From: JBDTNQ01 sp039933635
GTDB lineage: Bacteria; Acidobacteriota; Vicinamibacteria; Vicinamibacterales; SCN-69-37
Direction of reading: 5' to 3'
Assembly: GCA_039933635.1 (NCBI GenBank)
Contig: JBDTNQ010000020.1
Coordinates: 1-46,494 of the forward strand
DNA length: 46,494 nt
Shown here in pieces: positions 33,135-39,338 of this stretch (position 1 is its first letter; the number at the start of each line of letters is the position of its first letter). The translations under genes were made by a program, and so were the position numbers. The notes below the pieces were generated by a model. It had not been told where the DNA came from and made no database searches. It saw only the letters and a list, made by a program, of their open reading frames with translations.

Positions 33135-34967
33135 CTACGTCGCGCATTCCCCTTCAGTCGTCTCGGGCGCGAAGGCGTGATCCTCGGCCAGGTCGATGAA
33201 GTCCTCGGGCCTGGCTGTTTCAGCGGTCAACGGCTCGAGATCCGCGAGCAACTGTTTCACCTGCGTCACATCCACCCGATTGAAGAAGGCGGCGGCCGTT
33301 TCGTCCTGCCGACGTTCGGCGGCATAGAAATCCGCAAGCCGTTCGAGGGCCTCCCCGCCGCGACGGGCCGGGATCTTGGACACGAGCCGGCCGAACGTGG
33401 CGCCGGTCACGGACACACCACCGCCGACCGTGACGAAGTACTGCGGCGCGGGACGGCCGTCGACCTTGCGCAGGCTGCCCTGGAAACCGACGGCCGCGAT
33501 GTGATGCTGGCCGCAGCCGTTGGGACAGCCGCTGACCTTGACGTCCAACGAAGGTGCGAGGGCGATGAGGCGCGGATTCGCGCGGACGTGGTCCTCCAGC
33601 AGCCGGCCGAGACCACGCGATTGCGTGACCGCGAGCTTGCACGACTCCGCCCCCGGGCAGCTGGTCACGTCGGCGATCGTGTCCGCGTCGCCAAGCCCGA
33701 GCCCGGCCGCGGCCAGACGCGAGTACAGGGCCTGCGCGTCGTCACGGCGGACCCAGCGGAAGACGAGATTCTGGGTCGGCGTGACGCGAACCGTGCCATC
33801 GCTGTAGGCGCGGGCCAGGTCCGCGAGCACACGGAACTGCATACTCGACAGGTCCCCGAGGTGCACGGTGCAAATCGCCGCCACATACCCGTTCTGCTTC
33901 TGCTGCCGGATGTTCGTCGCGGCCCAGCGGACGTAGGTCTCTTCGGTCGCCGGCATCGGTTTCGGATCCGGATGGATCCCCGGCCCGCGGACGTCGCCCG
34001 ACACCACGCGCAGCGCAATGTCTTCAATCGATGGCGCGGCCGGACGCTGCCAGGACGGCGCGACTTCGACTGGCACCGCATCGGGATCGAACGGCAGCCT
34101 GACGCCGCCCTCCGCGCGTACGCCGGCCAACTCGGTCTCGAACGCTTCCAGCCATTTTTCCCAGCCCAGCGACTTGATCAGGAACTTCATGCGGTTCCGG
34201 GCCTTGTGCTTGTAGTCGCCCAGCTTGTGGAACACGCGCACGATGGCCTCACCGACCGTCAGCATGTCCTCGACCGGCAGGAAGTCGTAGAGCAGCCTGC
34301 CGCTCACGTTCATCGTCGCCGTGCCGCCGCCGACGAGCACGCGGAATCCCCGCCGGCCGTCGACCATGCGGCCCATCCAGCCGATGTCGTTGATCGTCGC
34401 CTTGACGTGGTCTTCCGTGCAGCCCTCGAAGGCAATCTTGAACTTGCGGGGCAGCGATGAACTGAGGGGATGCCGCAGGAAGTAGCGCGTCATCAGCTCG
34501 GAATACGGCGTGACGTCGAACGGCTCGGTGGCCGACACGCCGGCATACGCACACGCCGTGATGTTGCGCACCGAGTTGCCGCACGCCTCGCGCGACGTCA
34601 TGCCGGACTCGGCCAGCACACGCATCGCCTTCTCGGCGTCGTGCAGCTTGACGAAGTGAAACTGGACGTTCTGCCGTGTCGTGATGTGGCCGAATCCGCG
34701 CGAGAACTGATCCGCCACGTCAGCGAGCGAGAGCAGCTGGTCGGCGGTCAGCATGCCCTGGGGAATCTTGATGCGCATCATCTGCGCATCGTCCATCTGG
34801 CGTTGACCGTAGGTGCCGCGGAGCAGGCGGAACCCGCGCCACTGATCGGCGGTAATCTCGCCGGTCTCGAACTTCGCGAGCATGTCCGCGAACTCGTCGA
34901 TATCCGACTCCTTCGCAAACGACAAGCGCGAACGGCCAAGCGTCTTCGGATCGTCGTGGGCTGCCAT
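33135..34967 (-). CDS. sir: Ferredoxin-type sulfite (nitrite/sulfite) reductase
   Basis: 610 residues. Reduces sulfite to sulfide with six electrons, using siroheme coupled to a 4Fe-4S cluster. Two pseudo-symmetric halves are visible: FGHITTRQNVQFHFVKL and GNSVRNITACAYAGVS in the first, and GTVRVTPTQNLVFRWV in the second. The cluster/siroheme ligands are present: TSCPGAESCKLAVT (Cx5C) and VSGCPNGCGQHH (Cx3C). The type resembles plant and cyanobacterial ferredoxin-dependent enzymes. Nitrite reductases share this sequence pattern, but the neighbouring sulfate activation and cysteine genes point to sulfite. Starts 2 bp after the cobA stop and is followed by hemA. Located downstream of the cysteine-rich leader at 36475-36534. 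Confidence 0.93.
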   Translation of the reverse strand: MAAHDDPKTLGRSRLSFAKESDIDEFADMLAKFETGEITADQWRGFRLLRGTYGQRQMDDAQMMRIKIPQGMLTADQLLSLADVADQFSRGFGHITTRQNVQFHFVKLHDAEKAMRVLAESGMTSREACGNSVRNITACAYAGVSATEPFDVTPYSELMTRYFLRHPLSSSLPRKFKIAFEGCTEDHVKATINDIGWMGRMVDGRRGFRVLVGGGTATMNVSGRLLYDFLPVEDMLTVGEAIVRVFHKLGDYKHKARNRMKFLIKSLGWEKWLEAFETELAGVRAEGGVRLPFDPDAVPVEVAPSWQRPAAPSIEDIALRVVSGDVRGPGIHPDPKPMPATEETYVRWAATNIRQQKQNGYVAAICTVHLGDLSSMQFRVLADLARAYSDGTVRVTPTQNLVFRWVRRDDAQALYSRLAAAGLGLGDADTIADVTSCPGAESCKLAVTQSRGLGRLLEDHVRANPRLIALAPSLDVKVSGCPNGCGQHHIAAVGFQGSLRKVDGRPAPQYFVTVGGGVSVTGATFGRLVSKIPARRGGEALERLADFYAAERRQDETAAAFFNRVDVTQVKQLLADLEPLTAETARPEDFIDLAEDHAFAPETTEGECAT

Positions 34968-34969
34968 GT

Positions 34970-35758
34970 CTACTCCTCTGTCTTCCGTCGTCGAGTGGCG
35001 GCGCCAGGCGGTGAGGCTTCACGCACGACGTCGCCGATCACAATGACTCCCGGCTCGATCCGGGTGCCGAGGCCGTCGTTCACACCAAGCCCGGCCAACG
35101 TTCCTGTCCACACGCGCTGCTGCGGCAACGACGCGCTCGTGACAATCGCCGCGGGCGTCGTCGTGGTCCATCCTGCCGCGGTCAGGACGCGCGCAATCTG
35201 CCGACGCTCGCCCAGGCCCATCAGCACGACCACGGTGGCCGCGCCGGGCGGCAACGCCGCGAGCAGCGGCTCGTAACTCGCGCGCGCGTGGCCGCTCACG
35301 ACCACGAACGCCGCCGACACGCCCCGATGCGTGACGGGAATGCCGGCCAGCGCTGGCGCCGCAAGCGCGGTCGAGACACCGGGCACGACATCGAACGCCA
35401 CGCGCGCCGCCTGCAGGGCCTGCGCCTCTTCGCCCCCGCGTCCGAACACGAACGGGTCGCCGGACTTCAGTCGCACCACACGTTGTCCGCGCCGCGCCGC
35501 GGCAATCATCCGTGCGTTGACCTGCGCCTGCGTCATCGTCTTGCGACCGACGCGCCGCGCCACCGATTCCCACCGCCCGCCCGGGAACGACGCCTGCATG
35601 GCGGCCGGCACCAGGCCGTCGTGTAACACCAGGTCCGCGGTGTCCAGCGCCTCAATCGCCCGCGCCGTCAACAACTCGGGATCGCCGGGGCCCGCGCCCA
35701 CGAGCGACACGAACCCTCGACTTCCCACGGCGCCCGCAGCCGCCGCGCGGCGGCTCAT
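34970..35758 (-). CDS. cobA: Uroporphyrinogen-III C-methyltransferase
   Basis: 262 residues from ATG 35758, which overlaps the stop codon of the preceding gene (ATGA). It adds two methyl groups to uroporphyrinogen III to make precorrin-2, on the way to siroheme. Signature segments: VSLVGAGPGDPELLTARAIE, ADLVLHDGLVPAAM, RVVRLKSGDPFVFGRGGEEA (SAM site), VPGVSTALAAPALAGIPVTHRG, and TVVVLMGLGERRQIA. Together with the next upstream gene it covers the functions combined in E. coli CysG. It ends 2 bp before sir. A frame extension to 35785 is possible but unlikely given the overlap. Confidence 0.95.
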   Translation of the reverse strand: MSRRAAAAGAVGSRGFVSLVGAGPGDPELLTARAIEALDTADLVLHDGLVPAAMQASFPGGRWESVARRVGRKTMTQAQVNARMIAAARRGQRVVRLKSGDPFVFGRGGEEAQALQAARVAFDVVPGVSTALAAPALAGIPVTHRGVSAAFVVVSGHARASYEPLLAALPPGAATVVVLMGLGERRQIARVLTAAGWTTTTPAAIVTSASLPQQRVWTGTLAGLGVNDGLGTRIEPGVIVIGDVVREASPPGAATRRRKTEE

Positions 35759-36366
35759 GACGCGTCGCCGCGAACCTTGCGACACGAGGCGAGCGTGCCG
35801 CAGTAGCGGCGGGCGATCGCTTCGGCCAGCTCGGGCCGGCGTTCGGCCATCGGCACGCCGGTCGTCCGCCAGCGGCGCTTCAGTTCGTCCGACTGCGCGA
35901 ACCAGTCGTCGAGCACGTCATCGGCCGGCAACACTTCGTCGAGACCTTCCCGCAACAAGCCCGCTAACGCCGGGGCGCGGCCGCTCGTCGATATGGCGAT
36001 CGTCGCACCGCTCCGGCGTACCACGCCGCCAAGGTACGCCGTCGCATTTGGCGGATCGTCCACCGCGTTCACGAACAGGTGACGCGTCCCCGCCGCCCTC
36101 GCGACGCTGGCGTTGACCTCCGGCGTTGCCGCTGCCACCACCAGCCACTGGCCGTCGAGGTCGGACTCGGTAAACGGCCGTTCGACGATCGCGATGCCAG
36201 CCTGACGAATGGCGTCGCAGATGGCTGGAGCAACCACCGTCACGGCCGCGCCAGTCGGCAACAACGTGTCGAGCTTGCTGGCCGCGACCGTCCCGCCACC
36301 CACCATCAACACGGGCAGCCCGGACAGCTTCAGAAAAATCGGCAGCAGGGGCACGTCAGCAGTCAC
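35755..36366 (-). CDS. Precorrin-2 dehydrogenase / sirohydrochlorin ferrochelatase
   Basis: 203 residues from GTG 36366. Corresponds to the N-terminal half of CysG and to yeast Met8p: oxidises precorrin-2 with NAD+ and inserts iron to give siroheme. N-terminal Rossmann fold LPVLMVGGGTVAASKLDTLL, the segment LDGQWLVVAAATPEVNASVA, and LFVNAVDDPPNATAYLGG with the Asp region important for chelation; then RSGATIAISTSGRAPALAGLLREGLDEVLP, the typical second domain. First structural gene after the cysteine-rich leader and terminator; GGAGGG at 36390-36385 is rather far (18 bases) from the GTG, with AAGG closer. Four genes downstream are packed tightly on the same strand. Confidence 0.92.
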   Translation of the reverse strand: MTADVPLLPIFLKLSGLPVLMVGGGTVAASKLDTLLPTGAAVTVVAPAICDAIRQAGIAIVERPFTESDLDGQWLVVAAATPEVNASVARAAGTRHLFVNAVDDPPNATAYLGGVVRRSGATIAISTSGRAPALAGLLREGLDEVLPADDVLDDWFAQSDELKRRWRTTGVPMAERRPELAEAIARRYCGTLASCRKVRGDAS

Positions 36367-36390
36367 GGCACTGGGGACCTTATACCCTCC

Positions 36391-36431
36391 GAAAACAGAA
36401 AGCCCGCGAACCGTTGGTCGATTCGCGGGCT
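36391..36431 (-). terminator. Attenuator terminator ahead of the siroheme/sulfite reductase operon
   Basis: On the minus strand: arm AGCCCGCGAATCG (36431-36419), loop ACCAA, arm CGGTTCGCGGGCT (36413-36401), 13 pairs including one U-G, followed by TTCTGTTTTC. A strong intrinsic terminator that lies 25 nt before the first gene and 44 nt after the leader stop codon, so transcripts starting at the leader promoter must pass it. Confidence 0.85.
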
Positions 36432-36451
36432 CTCGAACATGATCGTCGACC
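36416..36451 (-). promoter_or_regulatory. Candidate antiterminator for the minus-strand leader
   Basis: GGTCGA (36451-36446) can pair with TCGACC (36421-36416), and TTCG (36437-36434) with CGAA (36425-36422), giving ten pairs interrupted by an 8-nt bulge. This would use up bases from the 5' arm and loop of the terminator. The structure is drawn by eye and unproven. Confidence 0.4.
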
Positions 36452-36474
36452 TGTTCCTCAGGCCACTCCCGCCA

Positions 36475-36534
36475 TCAACCGGCACGCCATACGGGGCCAG
36501 GACAGCAGCAACAGCAGATCGTAAGGGCCGACAC
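36475..36534 (-). CDS. Cysteine-run leader peptide of the siroheme/sulfite reductase operon
   Basis: A 19-residue ORF, MSALTICCCCCPGPVWRAG, starting with GTG 36534. Codons 7-11 are five cysteine codons in a row (TGC TGT TGC TGC TGT). The GTG lies 7 nt after the -10 box, so the mRNA is probably leaderless, and no Shine-Dalgarno sequence is present. A strong terminator follows the stop codon by 44 nt, then the siroheme gene. In amino-acid attenuation, lack of the charged tRNA stalls the ribosome on such codons and prevents terminator formation; here tRNA-Cys would be sensed and sulfite reduction switched on when cysteine is short. Cysteine-rich leader peptides ahead of sulfur genes are known from mycobacteria. 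Function inferred from layout. Confidence 0.75.
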   Translation of the reverse strand: MSALTICCCCCPGPVWRAG

Positions 36535-36541
36535 TGCGGTG

Positions 36542-36570
36542 ACGTTAACACGCGCCACCAGGGTCGTCAA
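36542..36570 (-). promoter_or_regulatory. Promoter of the siroheme/sulfite reductase operon
   Basis: On the minus strand: TTGACG (36570-36565), 17-bp spacer, TAACGT (36547-36542). The -35 box matches five of six; the -10 keeps the key T1, A2 and T6. Predicted +1 is about 36535, one base before the leader GTG. The promoter begins 24 bp after the FkbM gene stop codon. Confidence 0.6.
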
Positions 36571-36593
36571 ACCTCCAGAGCTCCTTTCGCGCG

Positions 36594-37607
36594 TCACCGG
36601 GGCACGCAGATCACCTGCACCGGTCGTTCCGGAAGCCCTTCCATGAAGCGAACCGCGGAGTCGGCCCGGCGGGCCGAGTCCAGATCCTCAAACGTGTAGC
36701 GGAAGGGCTCCAGACGCTGGAGCGTGGCCTGGGCCGCCCCTCGTCCGTGCAGCTCGAACAGAAGAATCGGTCGATGGCGCGCCAGCGTCTGCTCCATGCC
36801 TTCGACGACCATCGCTTCGGCGCCCTCGACGTCCACTTTCACGAAGTCCGGGGGGCGAAGTGAAAACCGCTCGATGGCCGTGTCGAGCCGCAGGCACGGC
36901 ACGGTGACCGGGGCGCCCACCTTCGCCGCGAAGAAGCCGGACACCGCGGTAATGCCAACCGCCGTGCTGCCGTAGTTGATGGTGGCGTCGAGCGTGCCAT
37001 CGCTTCGCCCGATCGCGACGGGGATCACCACGCCATTGCGGTAGTGCGCTTCTTTGAGGGTCGCCTGGAGGCAGGTGACACAGACCGGATTGAACTCGAA
37101 GGCATAGACCATTCCCGAGGCTCCCGCCAGTTGCAGCAACGGCAACGTGTACAGGCCGAGGTTTGCGCCAATGTCGTAGGCCGCGGCGCCGGCCTTCACC
37201 GTACGCCGAACGGCAGCCAGCGCCGCGTGCTCGTACCGATTCACGTGCAGGCCATCCCAGCCGGTCGGGGCCCAGACGTGAAAGTGACCGTCCGCGCGAG
37301 CGCGGATTGGGGAGAGCGACATCGCCTTACCGCCGTCAATGGAGAGCGGACAGCGCGCGATGCCTCGGTCGCCCTCGCGCCCGGTCCAGGTCACGTCCAG
37401 TTCGTAGTCGCCCGGGCACTCCGGAAAGAACGAAACCTGTCCGGTGCCCTGCCGATCCGCCGCCACGGGCGTGGGATACAGGACATTCTCGTAGCGGACG
37501 AACGCGCTCCACGTCTCTTCATCAGGCGCCTCGACGTCAAAGGTACAGGTCGTGCCCAGGGGCACCGTTCGCCCTCCGTGTGGCCCCTGAAGGCGGACTG
37601 ACACCAT
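36594..37607 (-). CDS. FkbM family methyltransferase with extra N-terminal domain
   Basis: 337 residues from ATG 37607 (GAGG nine bases upstream). Residues ~125-320 are a FkbM-type SAM methyltransferase: GAAAYDIGANLGLYTLPLL (motif I), VYAFEFNPVCVTCLQATL, and PPDFVKVDVEGAEAMVVEGM (FxKxDxEGAE signature), ILLFELHG. Such enzymes O-methylate sugars or glycans. The first ~110 residues (TCTFDVEAPDEETWSAF, GDYELDVTWTGREGDRG) look like a beta-sandwich, perhaps binding a glycan; this is not standard for the family. It lies between the two cysteine leaders but its product has no evident link to sulfur metabolism. Transcripts from it could read into the leader region downstream. Confidence 0.82.
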   Translation of the reverse strand: MVSVRLQGPHGGRTVPLGTTCTFDVEAPDEETWSAFVRYENVLYPTPVAADRQGTGQVSFFPECPGDYELDVTWTGREGDRGIARCPLSIDGGKAMSLSPIRARADGHFHVWAPTGWDGLHVNRYEHAALAAVRRTVKAGAAAYDIGANLGLYTLPLLQLAGASGMVYAFEFNPVCVTCLQATLKEAHYRNGVVIPVAIGRSDGTLDATINYGSTAVGITAVSGFFAAKVGAPVTVPCLRLDTAIERFSLRPPDFVKVDVEGAEAMVVEGMEQTLARHRPILLFELHGRGAAQATLQRLEPFRYTFEDLDSARRADSAVRFMEGLPERPVQVICVPR

Positions 37608-37729
37608 GCGCGGACACCTCTTGGAATGCAGGCTGCCGGGGATCGGATGCCGGCGTAGTCGCCCGGGCCGATCCTAGCTCACCCGTGTGGCGTGCCACCG
37701 CGATCCGAGGTCCATCGCCTGGCCTTTAG

Positions 37730-37758
37730 TTGACACTCCCGGCCCCCTGCGGTATCAA
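37730..37758 (+). promoter_or_regulatory. Promoter of the cysM-mec/cysD/cysN operon
   Basis: TTGACA (37730-37735, perfect consensus), 17-bp spacer, TATCAA (37753-37758, four of six). Predicted +1 is 37765-37767, on or within two bases of the leader-peptide GTG. Confidence 0.7.
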
Positions 37759-37766
37759 TTGATCCA

Positions 37767-37856
37767 GTGTCTCAGCTCTGTTGTTGCGCCGGGTGTCTCT
37801 GTTGTCGACCCACGATGGGCCTGACCACCCTGGCGCGCGCGACCCGAGCTGCATAG
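37767..37856 (+). CDS. Cysteine-rich leader peptide of the cysM-mec/cysD/cysN operon
   Basis: A 29-residue ORF starting with GTG 37767 and ending TAG 37854-37856. It begins MSQLCCCAGCLCC: six cysteines at positions 5, 6, 7, 10, 12 and 13, five of them TGT. The GTG sits at predicted +1 to +3 of a strong promoter and lacks a Shine-Dalgarno sequence, so it is probably read as a leaderless mRNA. A terminator with an 11-bp stem and T-tract follows before the cysM gene, and a segment just after the cysteine codons (37816-37825) can pair with the terminator's 5' arm. This is the expected anatomy of a cysteine-controlled attenuator for sulfate activation and cysteine synthesis. Too short for routine gene callers; function inferred from layout. 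Confidence 0.78.
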   Translation: MSQLCCCAGCLCCRPTMGLTTLARATRAA

Positions 37857-37899
37857 CGAGATTTCGGGACGCCACAAACGGCGCCACTTGTCAGGCCCG
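37816..37899 (+). promoter_or_regulatory. Candidate antiterminator for the plus-strand leader
   Basis: TGGGCCTGAC (37816-37825) can pair with GTCAGGCCCG (37890-37899): nine Watson-Crick pairs and one U-G. The second strand overlaps six bases of the terminator's 5' arm (37894-37904), so the two structures exclude each other. The first strand lies 11 nt after the last cysteine codon, where a stalled ribosome upstream would leave it free. A small CCCA-cga-TGGG hairpin (37809-37819) could compete when no ribosome is stalled. Confidence 0.5.
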
Positions 37900-37929
37900 G
37901 ACCTACCAAAGGTCCGGGCCTTTTTGTTT
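37894..37929 (+). terminator. Attenuator terminator ahead of cysM-mec
   Basis: Arms GGCCCGGACCT (37894-37904) and AGGTCCGGGCC (37910-37920), 11 perfect pairs, loop ACCAA, followed by TTTTTGTTT (37921-37929). It ends 12 nt before the cysM ATG at 37942, so the gene's own ribosome site (GAGG, 37934-37937) lies beyond it. A terminator this close in front of a start codon is a sign of transcription attenuation. Confidence 0.9.
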
Positions 37930-37941
37930 CTCCGAGGACGC

Positions 37942-39321
37942 ATGTCCCAGCTTGCTGCCGAGTCACGCCTCACGTTCGCGACGTCGCTGACCGATCTGAT
38001 CGGCCGCACGCCGCTCATCCGGCTCCCGCGGTTCGAGCCGAAGCCGGGCGTCGAGATCTACGCCAAGCTCGAGATGCAGAATCCAGGCGGGTCCGTGAAG
38101 GATCGCGCCGCCCTGGCGATGGTCCTCGACGGCGAGCGGACGGGCCAGCTCGGCAAGGGCAAGATTCTCCTCGATGCGACGTCCGGCAACACCGGCATCG
38201 CGTATGCCATGCTCGGCGCGGCGCGTGGCCACCGGATCCGTCTGTGCGTGCCCGCCAATGTGACGCCTGAGCGCAAACATCTCCTCCGCGTCTACGGCGC
38301 CGACCTCGTGCTGACCGATCCGATGGACGGCAGCGACGGCGCCATCCGCCAGGTTCGCGCCATCTACGAACGCGATCCGCAGCGCTACTTCTACCCCGAT
38401 CAGTACAGCAATCCGGCCAACTGGCGCGCGCACTTCGACACGACCGGTCCGGAAATCCTCGAGCAGACGCAGGGTCGCATCACGCACTTCGTCGCGGGCC
38501 TCGGCACGAGCGGCACCTTCGTCGGCACCGGCCGTCGTCTGCGTCAGGAGAAACCGGGCGTCACGCTGGTCTCCGTGCAACCGGACTCACCGTTTCATGG
38601 ACTCGAGGGGCTCAAACACATGGCGTCGGCCATCGTGCCGTCCATTTACGATCCCGGTCTCGCCGATGTCTCGGCGATGGTCTCGACCGACGAGGCCCAC
38701 GAACTGACGCGCCGGCTCGCGCATGAAGCGGGCCTGTTCGTCGGCCCGTCGAGCGGCGCAGCGCTGGTGGCGGCGCGGCAGCTGGCCCACACGCTCACCG
38801 AAGGCGTGATCGTCGTGATCTTCCCGGACGGTGGAGACCGGTATTTGTCAGACGCGCTGTGGGACGTGAAGGACGCGACCGACGGTTGCGCTCCGGGCAA
38901 CGAGGACGCACCGATGCACCTGGCCATGAGCGACGCGACGATGACCGCGATTCGGCGGCATGCGTCGCGTATCTATCCGAACGAGTGCTGCGGCGCGCTA
39001 CTGGGCCCGACGACCGGCCAGGTGGAGGAAGCGTATGTGCTCGACAACACGTTTCCAGACACGCAGCGGCGGCGCTTCCTGGTCGGACCGGAGGAATATC
39101 GCCGCGCCGAGGCGCGCGCGACCGAAACCGGGCTCACGCTGCTGGGCTTCTACCACTCGCACCCGGATCATCCGGCCGAGCCCTCACAGTTCGACCTCGA
39201 TCACGCATGGCCGAACATGAGCTATCTGATCATCGCCGTCCGCCAGGGACAACCGAAGGAAGCGCGCTCGTGGCGTCTGAAGGCCGACCGGTCCGGTTAC
39301 GATGAAGAGTTCGTTTGCTAG
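37942..39321 (+). CDS. Cysteine synthase fused to a JAMM (Mec+-like) metalloprotease domain
   Basis: 459 residues from ATG 37942, with GAGG four bases upstream; the open frame runs back to 37888 through the terminator, which is not credible. Residues 1-320 are a CysK/CysM-type cysteine synthase: TPLIRLPRF, the PLP lysine in NPGGSVKDRAAL (K53), SGNTG loop in DATSGNTGIAYAML, and FVAGLGTSGTFVGTGRRL for phosphate binding. Residues ~325-459 are a JAMM/MPN+ domain: RIYPNECCGALLG (Glu), GFYHSHPDHPAEPSQFDLDH (HxHx10D with SxxD) with zinc ligands complete. In mycobacteria, CysM builds cysteine on the sulfur carrier CysO and the separate JAMM enzyme Mec+ releases it. Here both activities would be in one chain. 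No CysO-like gene is in the window. First gene of the leader-controlled operon; cysD follows after 17 bp. Confidence 0.9.
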   Translation: MSQLAAESRLTFATSLTDLIGRTPLIRLPRFEPKPGVEIYAKLEMQNPGGSVKDRAALAMVLDGERTGQLGKGKILLDATSGNTGIAYAMLGAARGHRIRLCVPANVTPERKHLLRVYGADLVLTDPMDGSDGAIRQVRAIYERDPQRYFYPDQYSNPANWRAHFDTTGPEILEQTQGRITHFVAGLGTSGTFVGTGRRLRQEKPGVTLVSVQPDSPFHGLEGLKHMASAIVPSIYDPGLADVSAMVSTDEAHELTRRLAHEAGLFVGPSSGAALVAARQLAHTLTEGVIVVIFPDGGDRYLSDALWDVKDATDGCAPGNEDAPMHLAMSDATMTAIRRHASRIYPNECCGALLGPTTGQVEEAYVLDNTFPDTQRRRFLVGPEEYRRAEARATETGLTLLGFYHSHPDHPAEPSQFDLDHAWPNMSYLIIAVRQGQPKEARSWRLKADRSGYDEEFVC

Positions 39322-39338
39322 GGTTCCCCGTTTCACCT

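Noticed and set aside
36363..36551. A 62-codon minus-strand frame through the leader region (starting GTG 36551).
   Set aside because: It runs through the terminator hairpin; the shorter GTG 36534 frame carries the Cys run, sits at predicted +1 and ends before the hairpin, so it explains the region better.
37888..37941. An 18-codon N-terminal extension of the cysteine synthase frame (TTG 37888).
   Set aside because: It would be translated from the terminator hairpin and T-tract; ATG 37942 has its own ribosome site and begins the normal N-terminus.
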